Assembly (NCBI RefSeq): GCF_001816145.1
Contig: NZ_MDZB01000055.1
Span: forward strand, 27,999-91,998
Origin: Hymenobacter lapidarius
Lineage (GTDB): Bacteria; Bacteroidota; Bacteroidia; Cytophagales; Hymenobacteraceae
Direction of reading: 5' to 3'
DNA: 64,000 nucleotides
Positions 52,915-62,499 of this stretch are shown piece by piece. The notes under the pieces are model-generated. The model had not been told where the DNA came from. It worked only from the letters and a program-made list of their open reading frames with translations, and did no database searches. Made by a program: the position numbers and the translations under genes. Position 1 is the stretch's first letter, and every line of letters begins with the position of its first letter.

Positions 52915-54417
52915 TCAACTTCCTTGGACTAATTCGGCCACCGCGGCCTCAAATGCTTCCCGCTCAGCTTGCCGCTCGATTTCGACTGGCGCGGCCGCCC
53001 GCGATTCGCAGTCAACAATGGGGCAGCGCTCGCAGGTTTCGTTCACAATGCGAAAGGGTAGGGCCGGGTCGGCCAGAAAGCGTACCTGGGTGCGCAGGGC
53101 CTCGTCGCAGCGCAGGCCCACCGTCACGCTCAGGGCGGGTTGGGTGGGCGTGCCGGCGCGGGCCAGCGTGAAGCACAAATACTCGTCCTCGGTGCCAAAG
53201 TAGCGGGATTTCTGGACGCCCGCCACAGTCACGGGCGCCTCGGCGGTGTCGGGCAGGGGCAGGGCCCGCGCCTCAGCCAGCAGGCGCAGGCTAACCCAGC
53301 GGCGGCAGTAGTGCTCGTGTAGCTCGTTGCCGTGAGGGTTGTGCAGGCGCGCCAGGTGCAGCTCCTTGGTCAGCTCGTAAGGCGCCTCGGCCTGGGCCTG
53401 GTCGAAGCGCAGGAAGAACATGCTCTGCAGCCCAAAATGGCGGGGCAGCAGCGTGGTCAGGCGCTGCATAAACATCTCCGGGCTCACGTCGTACTGCGTC
53501 AGCAAATCCAGCAGCAGGTCGGGATGCCACTTTTTGGCGTTGAATACTTTGCGCAAGTCGCGCAACAGGCTTTCCTCCTCCATCAGCAGGGCCCCGGCAA
53601 AGTACGAGGCCTTGAAGTTGTTCAGCACTTCGTCAAAGGAGCGCACCTGCGTGCTGCTGCTCACGTAGGGCCGCTCGGCCAGCTTTAGGTAGTTGAAGGC
53701 CACTTCCCGGCCCAGCACAAAGGCCTGCTGCCCCCGGCTCAGGCCCGGGCGCATGAGCAGCCGGCGGCATTTGTGCTGAAACACCGACCGCAACCGTGCC
53801 TGGGTGGCCACGGCGTGCTGGCCCAGCGTTTCGCGGTCCAGCGTGTAGCCGTATTCCTGCGTGAGCACGCGCTCCAGCTGGGCCAGGTCAAAGGGCGCGG
53901 CGGTTTTGAGCTGGTGGCTGCCCACAAAGGCCTGCACGTCCTGCTCCAGGTCTTCAAAGTAATTGTCGTGCATCTCCTGATAGGAGCGGAGCGCCGCCAG
54001 AAACAGGTGTTCCTGGCGCATTTCGTAGTTGCGGGCAATTTCGAAGATGGTGCTCACAAAGGCATTCATCTTGGCCGGGGCATTGGCAATGAGCTCCACA
54101 AGGCGGGCCGGTTCCAGGCCATACATCTCCAGCGGAAATTCCTTCAGCAGCTTGGAGTTGAGCAGCTCGGCGATGGGTTCCAGGCGTCGTGGCAGCTCCA
54201 GGGAGGTCAGCTGGTCGTAGCGCACGCCCAGGGCTTGGCTCAGGCTGAGAATCTTGTCGGCCTTGGGGTACTTCTTGCCCTTTTCAATCTCATTGAGGTA
54301 GCTCACCGACACATCGCAGGTCCGCGCCAGCTCGGCCGGGCTCAGGCCGCGCTCTTGGCGCAGCTCCCGCAGCTTCAGGCCAAAAATGAGGCGAACGACT
54401 TGGCCGTGGTTAAGCAT
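52915..54417 (-). CDS. XRE-family regulator of the RamB/ScfR short-chain acyl group
   Basis: 500 residues. The HTH (about 12-66) has the LRELRQERGLSPAELARTCDVS and NEIEKGKKYP pattern. The long C-terminal part (about 75-500) contains the IrrE-like middle segment and ends in a cysteine cluster, CERCPIVDCES, as in RamB (regulator of aceA/aceB in corynebacteria) and ScfR. The gene is divergent from aceB with 252 bp between them. A perfect palindrome lies in that space. Control of the glyoxylate shunt by acetyl- or propionyl-type effectors is therefore a strong inference. mltG shares the transcript. Confidence 0.88.
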   Translation of the reverse strand: MLNHGQVVRLIFGLKLRELRQERGLSPAELARTCDVSVSYLNEIEKGKKYPKADKILSLSQALGVRYDQLTSLELPRRLEPIAELLNSKLLKEFPLEMYGLEPARLVELIANAPAKMNAFVSTIFEIARNYEMRQEHLFLAALRSYQEMHDNYFEDLEQDVQAFVGSHQLKTAAPFDLAQLERVLTQEYGYTLDRETLGQHAVATQARLRSVFQHKCRRLLMRPGLSRGQQAFVLGREVAFNYLKLAERPYVSSSTQVRSFDEVLNNFKASYFAGALLMEEESLLRDLRKVFNAKKWHPDLLLDLLTQYDVSPEMFMQRLTTLLPRHFGLQSMFFLRFDQAQAEAPYELTKELHLARLHNPHGNELHEHYCRRWVSLRLLAEARALPLPDTAEAPVTVAGVQKSRYFGTEDEYLCFTLARAGTPTQPALSVTVGLRCDEALRTQVRFLADPALPFRIVNETCERCPIVDCESRAAAPVEIERQAEREAFEAAVAELVQGS

Positions 54418-54551
54418 CCGGAGAAATATTTTTTAAGAAGCTGTGGCTGAGCTTATCAGGGGCAAAAATGCTTCCAGCGTAAGCGAAAGCGCCTTTTCCC
54501 AGGTGGGCACCAGCTTGTCCAAAGATACGGGCAGTAATAAAATTTATTGAT

Positions 54552-54569
54552 TTAGCGAATATTCGCTAA
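54552..54569. promoter_or_regulatory. 18-bp palindromic operator TTAGCGAATATTCGCTAA
   Basis: A perfect inverted repeat, TTAGCGAAT followed by its exact mirror. It lies 20 nt upstream of the aceB -7 box, in the -33 region, where binding would block or recruit RNA polymerase. The divergent RamB-like regulator is the most likely binder. A partial third unit, TTCGCATTCG, lies just downstream (54579-54588). Confidence 0.75.
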
Positions 54570-54588
54570 TAATTGAAATTCGCATTCG

Positions 54589-54596
54589 TATGTTTG
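54589..54596 (+). promoter_or_regulatory. -7 box TATGTTTG of aceB
   Basis: An exact TAnnTTTG match. The predicted start near 54603 gives a leader of about 66 nt. The 18-bp palindrome occupies the place of the -33 element. Confidence 0.5.
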
Positions 54597-54669
54597 TGTA
54601 GGCCGCAAGCATCGGGCTCTTTCCTGCGGTGGCCTTGCTTACCTATCCCACCTTTAAATACTTTCCATT

Positions 54670-56295
54670 ATGCCTTTCACCGCCACTGCCCCTGCCCCTG
54701 TGCCCACCTACCTCACCCCGGAGCGGGTGCGAGTCATCGGCGCATTCAACCCGGAATACGCTGAAATCCTGACGCCTTCCGCGCTGGCGTTCGTGGCCGA
54801 GCTGCACCGGCGCTTCGACCAGACCCGCCGGGCGTTGTTGGGCCGCCGGGTGGAGCGGCAGGCTGATTTCGCAGCCGGCGTGCTGCCCGATTTCCTGCCC
54901 GAGACCAAGCGCATCCGCGAGCAGGACTGGACGGTAGCACCCGTGCCGGAAGACCTGCAGGACCGCCGCGTGGAAATCACCGGCCCGGTGGAGCGCAAGA
55001 TGATTATCAACGCCCTGAACTCCGGAGCCAGCGTGTTCATGGCCGATTTGGAGGATTCCAACGCGCCCACCTGGGACAACGTGGTGCAGGGCCAGATTAA
55101 CCTGCGCGATGCCGTGCGCCGCACCATCTCGCTGAGCACGCCCACCAAAGAGTACCGGCTCAATGAGAAAACCGCCGTGCTCATGGTGCGCCCCCGCGGC
55201 TGGCACCTGCTGGAAAAGCACATTTTGGTTGATGGCGAGCCCATCAGCGCGTCGCTGCTCGATTTCGGGCTCTACTATTTCCACAACGCCCACGAGCTGT
55301 GCGCCCGCGGCTCGGCCCCGTACTTCTACCTGCCCAAGCTGGAAAGCCACCTCGAAGCGCGCCTGTGGAACGACGTGTTCGGGTTTGCCCAATGGTCGTT
55401 GAAGCTGCCCAAATGCCTCATCAAAGCCACGGTGCTCATCGAAACGCTGCCCGCCGCCTTCGAGCTCAATGAGATTTTGTACGAGCTGCGGGAGCACAGC
55501 GCGGGCCTGAACTGCGGGCGCTGGGACTATATTTTCAGCTACATCAAGCGTCTGGGGCTGAACCCGGATTTCCGGCTGCCCAACCGCGCCGAGGTCACGA
55601 TGACGGTGCCGTTCATGGCTGCCTATTCGCAGCTGGTTATCCAGACCTGCCACCGCCGGGGCGTCCACGCCATCGGTGGCATGGCCGCCCAGATTCCCAT
55701 TAAAAACGACCCGGCCGCCAACGACGCCGCCTTGGATAAGGTACGTCAGGACAAAATCCGTGAAGCCACCAACGGCCACGATGGTACCTGGGTGGCCCAC
55801 CCCGGCCTGGTGCCGGTGGCGCTGGAGGTTTTCAACCGCCTCATGCCCGGCCCCAACCAAATCGAAAACAAGCGCCTCGACGTGCAGGTGTCGGCCGCCG
55901 ACCTGGTGCGCGCGCCCGCCGGCAGCATCACCGAAGACGGCCTGAAGCTGAACATCGACGTGGCCGTGCAATACCTGGCCTCTTGGCTGGGCGGCAACGG
56001 CTGCGTGCCCATCTACAACCTGATGGAAGACGCCGCCACGGCCGAAATCAGCCGGGCGCAGGTGTGGCAGTGGCTGCATACCCCCGGCACCACGCTAGCC
56101 GACGGCCGCCCCGTCACCACCGAGCTGTACCGCTCCCTGGTGCCCGGTCAGCTGGAAAAAATCAAAGCCCAGGTAGGGGAGGAGGCGTATGAACAAGGCC
56201 ACTACCTGGAGGCCGCCCGCCTTTTCAACCGGCTGGTAATGAGTGAGGAATTTGTCGAATTCCTGACGGTGCCAGCCTACGAGCAGCTGGCGTAG
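54670..56295 (+). CDS. aceB: malate synthase A
   Basis: 541 residues, the usual length for isoform [16 protein letters not shown] (residues 123-137) binds magnesium and glyoxylate. RPRGWH (174-179) carries the catalytic Arg. [13 protein letters not shown] and [19 protein letters not shown] provide the acetyl-CoA site and the catalytic Asp. It condenses glyoxylate with acetyl-CoA to malate in the cytoplasm. With aceA it forms a complete glyoxylate shunt; both lie downstream of the operator and the divergent regulator. A degenerate repeat element separates aceB from aceA. Confidence 0.97.
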   Translation: MPFTATAPAPVPTYLTPERVRVIGAFNPEYAEILTPSALAFVAELHRRFDQTRRALLGRRVERQADFAAGVLPDFLPETKRIREQDWTVAPVPEDLQDRRVEITGPVERKMIINALNSGASVFMADLEDSNAPTWDNVVQGQINLRDAVRRTISLSTPTKEYRLNEKTAVLMVRPRGWHLLEKHILVDGEPISASLLDFGLYYFHNAHELCARGSAPYFYLPKLESHLEARLWNDVFGFAQWSLKLPKCLIKATVLIETLPAAFELNEILYELREHSAGLNCGRWDYIFSYIKRLGLNPDFRLPNRAEVTMTVPFMAAYSQLVIQTCHRRGVHAIGGMAAQIPIKNDPAANDAALDKVRQDKIREATNGHDGTWVAHPGLVPVALEVFNRLMPGPNQIENKRLDVQVSAADLVRAPAGSITEDGLKLNIDVAVQYLASWLGGNGCVPIYNLMEDAATAEISRAQVWQWLHTPGTTLADGRPVTTELYRSLVPGQLEKIKAQVGEEAYEQGHYLEAARLFNRLVMSEEFVEFLTVPAYEQLA

Positions 56296-56318
56296 TCCAC
56301 CCGGCTTGGTACAGCATA

Positions 56319-56442
56319 GGAAAAAAGAACGTCGTGTTGAGCTTGCCGGAGCATCCCGCTCGCTTGGTTAAACGATAGGGGTACCTACCCCGCGAGAGAT
56401 GCTGCGGCTGTGCGGCGCCCGGCATGACGTTCTTCTTTTTCC
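56319..56442. repeat. dispersed inverted-repeat element, copy E (degenerate)
   Basis: Left arm starts GGAAAAAAGAACGTCGTGTT; the right arm ends GACGTTCTTCTTTTTCC at 56442. The inner arms have drifted more than in the other copies. It lies between aceB and aceA and would be part of their shared transcript. Confidence 0.75.
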
Positions 56443-56549
56443 CATAATATCCCCCTTTCCTGACTTCAAAAGAAGCGGCCAAACCGGCCGTCTGGCCGCG
56501 CTTTGCCCTTACCCAAGCTCATTCATCAACCCTACACAACCCTACTCCC

Positions 56550-57833
56550 ATGAAAACCCAAACGCAACGCTCCGCCGAAATCGCCCTGGATTGGGCCCAC
56601 AACCCCCGTTGGATTGGCATTCAGCGCCCGTACTCGCCCGAAGACGTGGTGAAGCTGCAAGGCTCTTACCACATCGAGTACTCGCTGGCCCGGCAGGGCG
56701 CCGAGCGGCTGTGGGAGCTGCTGCACTCGCAGGAGTACGTGGCTGGCCTGGGCGCCCTCACCGGCAACCAAGCCGTACAGGAAGTGCAGGCCGGCTTGCA
56801 GGCCATCTACCTCAGCGGCTGGCAGGTGGCGGCCGATGCCAACGGCGCCGGCCACATGTACCCCGACCAAAGCCTGTACCCGGTGGACAGCGTGCCCGCC
56901 GTGGTGCGCCGCATCAACAACGCGCTGCTGCGAGCCGACCAGATTCAGCACCTCAGCGGCGAGGGCAAGGTGCACTGGCTGGCGCCCATCGTGGCCGATG
57001 CTGAGGCCGGTTTCGGCGGCAACCTTAACGCCTTCGAGCTGATGAAGATGATGATTGAGGCCGGGGCAGCCGGCGTGCACTTTGAGGACCAGCTTTCTTC
57101 GGCCAAAAAATGCGGCCACTTGGGTGGCAAAGTGCTGGTACCCACGCAGGAGGCTATTAACAAGCTGGTGGCGGCCCGCCTCGCGGCCGACGTGCTGAGC
57201 GTGCCCACGCTCATCGTGGCCCGCACCGATGCCGATGCGGCCGACCTGCTTACCGCCGACGTGGACCCGCGCGACCAGCCCTTCATCCTGCAGGAGGCCG
57301 AGCGCACCAACGAAGGTTTCTACCGCATCCGCTGCGGCATCGAGGCCGGCATTGCCCGCGGCCTGGCCTACGCGCCCTACGCCGACCTGATTTGGATGGA
57401 AACCTCGCACCCGGACCTGGACGACGCCCGTAAGTTTGCCGAAGCCATCCACGCCCAATTCCCCGGCAAGCTGCTGGCCTACAACTGCTCGCCGTCGTTC
57501 AACTGGGCGTCCAAGCTCAGCGTGGAGCAGATGGAAACCTTCCGCGAGGAGCTGGCCGCTTTGGGCTACAAGTTTCAGTTCATCACCCTGGCCGGTTTTC
57601 ATGCCCTCAACACCAGCATGTTTGAGCTGGCGCAAGCCTACCGCCAGCGCGGCATGGCTGGCTACTCGGAGCTGCAGGAGCGGGAATTTGCCCTAGCCAA
57701 GGACGGCTACCAGGCCGTGAAGCACCAGTCTTTTGTGGGCACGGGCTACTTCGACGCGGTTCAGAACGTAGTTACCAGCAACCAGACCAGCACCGCCGCT
57801 CTGGTGGGCAGCACCGAAGAAGCGCAATTCTAA
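56550..57833 (+). CDS. aceA: isocitrate lyase
   Basis: 427 residues. The catalytic KKCGH motif (186-190, Cys188) is intact, preceded by [19 protein letters not shown] and followed by [14 protein letters not shown]. The NCSPSFNW block near residue 313 is the lid and substrate region. The enzyme splits isocitrate into glyoxylate and succinate. The gap to aceB holds only a repeat element, so one operon is likely. A full repeat element follows and probably ends the transcript. Confidence 0.97.
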   Translation: MKTQTQRSAEIALDWAHNPRWIGIQRPYSPEDVVKLQGSYHIEYSLARQGAERLWELLHSQEYVAGLGALTGNQAVQEVQAGLQAIYLSGWQVAADANGAGHMYPDQSLYPVDSVPAVVRRINNALLRADQIQHLSGEGKVHWLAPIVADAEAGFGGNLNAFELMKMMIEAGAAGVHFEDQLSSAKKCGHLGGKVLVPTQEAINKLVAARLAADVLSVPTLIVARTDADAADLLTADVDPRDQPFILQEAERTNEGFYRIRCGIEAGIARGLAYAPYADLIWMETSHPDLDDARKFAEAIHAQFPGKLLAYNCSPSFNWASKLSVEQMETFREELAALGYKFQFITLAGFHALNTSMFELAQAYRQRGMAGYSELQEREFALAKDGYQAVKHQSFVGTGYFDAVQNVVTSNQTSTAALVGSTEEAQF

Positions 57834-57841
57834 AGCTCTCT

Positions 57842-57964
57842 CACAAACAGAACGTCATGCTGAGCGTAGTCGAAGCAGCTCGCGTGCAGTAGTAACTCAA
57901 TCGAAAGGGTTAGTTACAGCATGCGAGATGCTTCGACTACGCTCAGCATGACGTTCTGTTTGTG
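57842..57964. repeat. dispersed inverted-repeat element, copy F
   Basis: The longest copy. Left arm CACAAACAGAACGTCATGC then TGAGCGTAGTCGAAGC; the right arm mirrors it and ends CGTTCTGTTTGTG at 57964. The stem is about 40 bp. It lies between convergent aceA and rnd, where it could act as a terminator for both. Confidence 0.92.
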
Positions 57965-57987
57965 TATCAGGCGCTGCCGGAAGACGA

Positions 57988-59154
57988 CTAGAACGGCTCC
58001 GCAATCTGTCCGTAATCCTCGTTGTGGCGCTCGGCCGACTCGCGCAGGAGCTGCTGCTGCCAGGGGCGCAGGGCCGACTCGGCCCCTTGCTCAATAATTT
58101 CGGCAATGAGGCGGTTGCTGAGCACCATGTTGGCCAGCGTGCTGCCGTGGTCGGTGATGAGCAGGGCCTTGAGCGTGTTCAACAGGGTTTCGCGCGCTTC
58201 GGCCCGCGTGGCGGCCGGCCCGTTGAGCCGGCGCCGGAACGGAAACTTGCGCTGCTCGGGCGCGAGTGGCGTATCGGGCTCCAGGTCGGTGGTGCCGATG
58301 GCCAGCAGCTGCTCGGCGTAGGGCGAGCGTTTCAGTTCGGGGTGCAGGCCGTTGGCGGTGCGCAGCTGCAAGGGCGTTTCGATGGGCTGCCGCGTGAGCT
58401 CGGCCAGGCGGTCGTTGCTGACCACATGGTAGGGCGGGCGGTCCAGCTGGCGGGCGATGGTGTCGCGCAGCATGTACAGCTCCCGAAAAATGGGCATTTC
58501 CTGGGCCGAAATCTTGTATTTGGCGGCGTTGCGCGACCACGGGCGCGGGTCGTCGCGGCCGTAGCGCACGGCTTCCAGAGCCAGGTTTTCCTGGGCGGCC
58601 CAGTCGCTGCGGCCCAACTCGGCCAAGCGGGCGGTAAGGCGGTCGGTGAGCTCGAAGAGGTAGAGCACGTCGTTGGCGGCGTACTCTTTCTGGGCTTCCG
58701 TGAGCGGGCGCTTCAGCCAGTTCGACTTTTGCTCGCCCTTGTCTACTTCAAAGCCCAACTCGGCCTGAATGAGCCGGCCCAGCGAAATGTTATTGTCTTC
58801 TGCGGCAAGTAGTGTAAATTGTACACTGGTGTCAACAATATTGAGGCAATTGACCCCAAATACTTCATCCAGGAGGAGGATATCCGACTTACACGAATGA
58901 AATACTTTGGCCACGGCGGGGTCGCGGAGCACGGCAAACAGCGGTTCCAGGCCGGCGGCCATGTCCGGGAGTGGCAGCGGGTCAATGAGATACGCCTCCT
59001 TGCCATCAAAAATTTGAATCAGGGCTAAGTGGCGCCCGTAGCGGTGGCGCATGTCGTCGAACTCCAGGTCGATGCCGATGCGTGGCAGGGTAGCAAAGTG
59101 GGCAGCCGCAGTGGCAATTGCGTCGGCAGAAGTGAGGTACTGAATGAGTGGCAT
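57988..59154 (-). CDS. rnd: ribonuclease D
   Basis: 388 residues from ATG 59154; the upstream frame is an unconserved Ala-rich stretch. The DEDDy exonuclease motifs are present: GIDLEF (Asp29, Glu31), FHSCKSD (Asp91) and EYAANDVLYL (Tyr158, Asp162). The C-terminal half contains two HRDC-like regions (ELYMLRDTIARQLDRPPYHVVSNDRL). It trims the 3' ends of structured RNAs such as tRNA. It converges with aceA, with repeat F between them. Confidence 0.94.
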   Translation of the reverse strand: MPLIQYLTSADAIATAAAHFATLPRIGIDLEFDDMRHRYGRHLALIQIFDGKEAYLIDPLPLPDMAAGLEPLFAVLRDPAVAKVFHSCKSDILLLDEVFGVNCLNIVDTSVQFTLLAAEDNNISLGRLIQAELGFEVDKGEQKSNWLKRPLTEAQKEYAANDVLYLFELTDRLTARLAELGRSDWAAQENLALEAVRYGRDDPRPWSRNAAKYKISAQEMPIFRELYMLRDTIARQLDRPPYHVVSNDRLAELTRQPIETPLQLRTANGLHPELKRSPYAEQLLAIGTTDLEPDTPLAPEQRKFPFRRRLNGPAATRAEARETLLNTLKALLITDHGSTLANMVLSNRLIAEIIEQGAESALRPWQQQLLRESAERHNEDYGQIAEPF

Positions 59155-59499
59155 TGAGGCGAATGACGAAACAGCGGCGCCGGCTACGGTCGCGGCAAGG
59201 TTAGCACGGTAAAGGTAGGCACGCACAGCAGGCGCTGCTAATAACGACTGCCGGCATGGCGGCGGGTGTGGATAGCCATATTACTATAAAAGTGATACTT
59301 GGTATCGGTTAGTAGCAATAATTAAACCTGATACACCAATTTAAACGAATAAAATAGCCTTGTGTAATTACCTTCGCTTTGGCATCGTGTTAAAAAATGG
59401 AGGCCACTCCGTTATTTTAAGGTTGTCATTGTTTTTCAACAGGGCTTTTCTATAAGAGTTCTGCACTTTTAACGATTCACTAACCCTTTTTCCTTCCTC
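59155..59499. other. divergent A+T-rich spacer upstream of susC 4
   Basis: 345 bp without a gene. It becomes A+T-rich from about 59280 on. TACCTTCG at 59369-59376, one base off the -7 consensus, is the best promoter candidate for susC 4, giving a leader of about 120 nt. No operator-like palindrome was seen. Confidence 0.5.
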
Positions 59500-62475
59500 A
59501 TGGAACATAAATTCTTTACCCACCTTAAACTTTTTTCGCTGCTGGCTATATGCCTGTTTGCAGTGCCCGCCTGGGCACAGCAGGCCATTAGCGGCCGCGT
59601 GAGCGGCTCCGACGGCGGGTCGCTGCCCGGCGCCACCATCCTGGAGCGTGGCACCACCAACGGAGTGAGCACCAACGCCGACGGTGCCTTTAACCTCACG
59701 GTGCAGCCCAATGCAACCATCGTCATCAGCTCGGTAGGCTACACTACCCAGTCCATTGCCGTTGGCAACCAGAGCACCATCAACGTAACACTGGCCGTTT
59801 CGGCTACCCAGCTCAGCGAGGCCGTAGTAGTAGGCTACGGCACGCAGACGAAAGCCGATTTGACTGGCTCCGTAACCCAACTCACCGCCAAGGACGTGGA
59901 AAACGTACCAGTGGTGAGCTTCGAGCAGGCCATTCAGGGCCGTACGCCGGGCGTGCAAATCAATCAGGGCTCGGGCAAACTCGGCTCCGGCGTGCAAATT
60001 CGGGTACGCGGTTCCTCGTCCGTTACGGCTTCCAACCAGCCGCTGTACGTGATTGATGGCATTCCTGCCACTTCCACCGACGCGGGCACGGACACCGAGC
60101 CGCTGAACCCGCTGGCCGATTTGAACCCGAACGACATCGAGTCCATCACCATTCTGAAGGATGCTTCGTCGGCGGCCATCTACGGCTCGCGCGCTTCCAA
60201 CGGCGTGATTCTGGTGAACACCAAGAAAGGCCGGCAGGGGCAGACCAAGGTGAACGTGGGCTACTACGTGGGCACCAGCACCCCTACGCGGAAGCGCAAG
60301 TTCCTGAACGCGGAACAATACAAGCGGCTCTTTACCGAAGCGGCCGAGAACGAAGGTTATGATGCCGAAGAAGAATTCGAAGGCAACGGCATCGATTTCA
60401 ATTCGACTTCCGACACGGACTGGGCTTCGGAGGCCCTTACCAGAGGCCGCGTGGAGCAGTATGACTTCAACGTGAGCGGCGGCGATGCCAAAACCCGCTT
60501 CTACCTGAGCTCGACTTTCAACGACCAGACCGGCGTGATTGTGGGCAACCGCTACCGTCGGGGCAGTGGCCGCATCAACCTCGACCATTCGATTACGGAC
60601 CGCGTGAAAGTGGGCCTGAACCTGTCGCTGACCCGCTCAGTGAATGACCGGACGCCCAACGACAACGCTTTTACCAACCCCCTGCAGCTGAACGCGCTGC
60701 CGCCCCTTCAACCCCTGCGCGACCCTGATACCGGCGAGTTGAACAACAACACGCTGTATTACAACAACCTGATTGACTTGGAAAAGGGCTCGAACCGCGC
60801 CGGCACGTACCGCTCGTTCAGCAACGTCTACCTCTCGTTTCAGCCCATTAAGAACCTAACGGTACGCACCGAAATCGGGGCCGACTTCCTGAACCTGAAC
60901 GAGGACTTTTACCGGGCCGCGGGCACTCAAACCGGCGGCGACACCGGCTATGGCTCAAGCGACCAAACGCAGGTAATCAACTACACCACCAACAACACCG
61001 CCAACTACAACTACACCTTCAACGAAGACCATAACTTCGACGCGCTGGTCGGGTTTTCTTTCCAGCGTTCCGACACGAAGCGCACGTCGGCTGAAGGCCG
61101 GGGTTTCCCCAATGCCGAGTTCACCAGAATCAATAGTGCGGCCATCAAAACGGACGCGGGTTCTTTCCAGGACGGCTTTGCTTTCCTGTCGCAGTTTGCC
61201 CGTGTCAACTACTCTTTCCGCAACAAATACCTGGTTTCGGGTAGCGTGCGCCGCGACGGCTCTTCGCGCTTCGGCGCCAACAACCGGTACGGCAATTTCG
61301 GGGCTGGTTCCATTGGCTGGGTTGTCACGGAAGAAAGCTTCCTGAAAGAAAACCGCATCCTGAACTTCCTGAAGCTGCGCGCCAGCTACGGCCTGACCGG
61401 CAACGCCGAAATCGGCAACTTCTCGTCGCGGGGCCTGTTCAACGCCCTGCCCTACGCCGACCAGGCCGGCATCCAGCCCAGCGACCGGGTGGGCAACCCC
61501 GACCTGACCTGGGAGAGCACCGCGCAAGCCGACCTGGGCTTGGAGTATGGCTTCTTCGACAACCGTATTTCGGGTGAAATCGACGTGTATGAAAAGAAAA
61601 CCACCGATTTGCTGTTGAACCGTCCGTTGTCTTTCGCCAACGGCTACACCAACGTGACCGAAAACGTGGGCACCCTGAATAACCGCGGTCTGGAAATTAG
61701 CCTCAATACGCGCAATTTCGACAAGGCCTTCAAGTGGAGCACCAACTTCAACATCTCGTTCAACCGCAACAAAATCACCTCTCTGGCGGCGCCCATCCAG
61801 AGCCAGTACCTGGGTAGCGTGCGCGAAGGCTTGCCCATCGGCATTTTCTACGGCCGCAAGTTTGCTGGTGTAGACCCCGCCAATGGCGATGCCCTTTACG
61901 CCACCGCCGAGGGAGGCACCAGCTCCAATGTAGCTATGGCTGCGCTGCAAGTGGTGGGAAACCCCAACCCGGATTTCACGGGCGGCATCACCAACACGTT
62001 CTCCTTCAAAGGTGTTGACCTGAGCGTGCTCGGCCAGTTTGTGTCGGGCAACGACCTCTACAACGCCGCCGGTATCTACCAGTCGGCCAGCGGTGACTAC
62101 TTTGACAACCAGACCCTTGACCAGCTGAATGCTTGGCGGAACCCCGGCGACGTGACCAATGTTCCGCAGCTGCGCCTCTACGGAGGCAACGGCACGGCGC
62201 AGTCGTCGCGTTGGGTAACCGACGGTTCGTTCTTCCGCGTGAAGAATGTGACCCTCGGCTACAACCTGTCCTCGGACCTGGCCAAGCGGGCCTTCCTGAA
62301 GTCGGCTCGGGTCTACGTTTCGGCACAGAACCTGTTCACCTTCACCAAGTACGATGGTTACGACCCGGAGGTAAACACGGCTGCTTTTGGCCAGGCTAAC
62401 TTCCTCATCGGCCACGACTTCTACACGCCGCCCCTTGCCAAAACCTTTCTGGTGGGCATCAACCTCGGCCTTTAA
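59500..62475 (+). CDS. SusC/RagA family TonB-linked outer-membrane transporter (pair 4)
   Basis: 991 residues. Signal peptide to AWAQ (27), a CarboxypepD-regulatory-like domain (28-106), the TonB-box-like EAVVVGYG (107-114), then plug motifs LYVIDGIPA and IESITILKDASSAAIYGSR, and a barrel ending in GINLGL. It is closest in length to susC 3, but its signal sequence differs from the other three. Its partner susD follows after 24 bp. No regulator or enzyme gene is adjacent, so the substrate is unknown. Confidence 0.95.
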   Translation: MEHKFFTHLKLFSLLAICLFAVPAWAQQAISGRVSGSDGGSLPGATILERGTTNGVSTNADGAFNLTVQPNATIVISSVGYTTQSIAVGNQSTINVTLAVSATQLSEAVVVGYGTQTKADLTGSVTQLTAKDVENVPVVSFEQAIQGRTPGVQINQGSGKLGSGVQIRVRGSSSVTASNQPLYVIDGIPATSTDAGTDTEPLNPLADLNPNDIESITILKDASSAAIYGSRASNGVILVNTKKGRQGQTKVNVGYYVGTSTPTRKRKFLNAEQYKRLFTEAAENEGYDAEEEFEGNGIDFNSTSDTDWASEALTRGRVEQYDFNVSGGDAKTRFYLSSTFNDQTGVIVGNRYRRGSGRINLDHSITDRVKVGLNLSLTRSVNDRTPNDNAFTNPLQLNALPPLQPLRDPDTGELNNNTLYYNNLIDLEKGSNRAGTYRSFSNVYLSFQPIKNLTVRTEIGADFLNLNEDFYRAAGTQTGGDTGYGSSDQTQVINYTTNNTANYNYTFNEDHNFDALVGFSFQRSDTKRTSAEGRGFPNAEFTRINSAAIKTDAGSFQDGFAFLSQFARVNYSFRNKYLVSGSVRRDGSSRFGANNRYGNFGAGSIGWVVTEESFLKENRILNFLKLRASYGLTGNAEIGNFSSRGLFNALPYADQAGIQPSDRVGNPDLTWESTAQADLGLEYGFFDNRISGEIDVYEKKTTDLLLNRPLSFANGYTNVTENVGTLNNRGLEISLNTRNFDKAFKWSTNFNISFNRNKITSLAAPIQSQYLGSVREGLPIGIFYGRKFAGVDPANGDALYATAEGGTSSNVAMAALQVVGNPNPDFTGGITNTFSFKGVDLSVLGQFVSGNDLYNAAGIYQSASGDYFDNQTLDQLNAWRNPGDVTNVPQLRLYGGNGTAQSSRWVTDGSFFRVKNVTLGYNLSSDLAKRAFLKSARVYVSAQNLFTFTKYDGYDPEVNTAAFGQANFLIGHDFYTPPLAKTFLVGINLGL

Positions 62476-62499
62476 TTATCCGCATTAGCAACGACTTCG

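Noticed and set aside
54643..56079. Minus-strand 478-codon frame opposite aceB
   Set aside because: It is the antisense shadow of a well-conserved malate synthase; its product has no domain and arises from high GC content at third positions.
60955..62415. Minus-strand 486-codon frame opposite susC 4
   Set aside because: Antisense of a SusC barrel; low-complexity Val/Gly/Ala composition and no domain.
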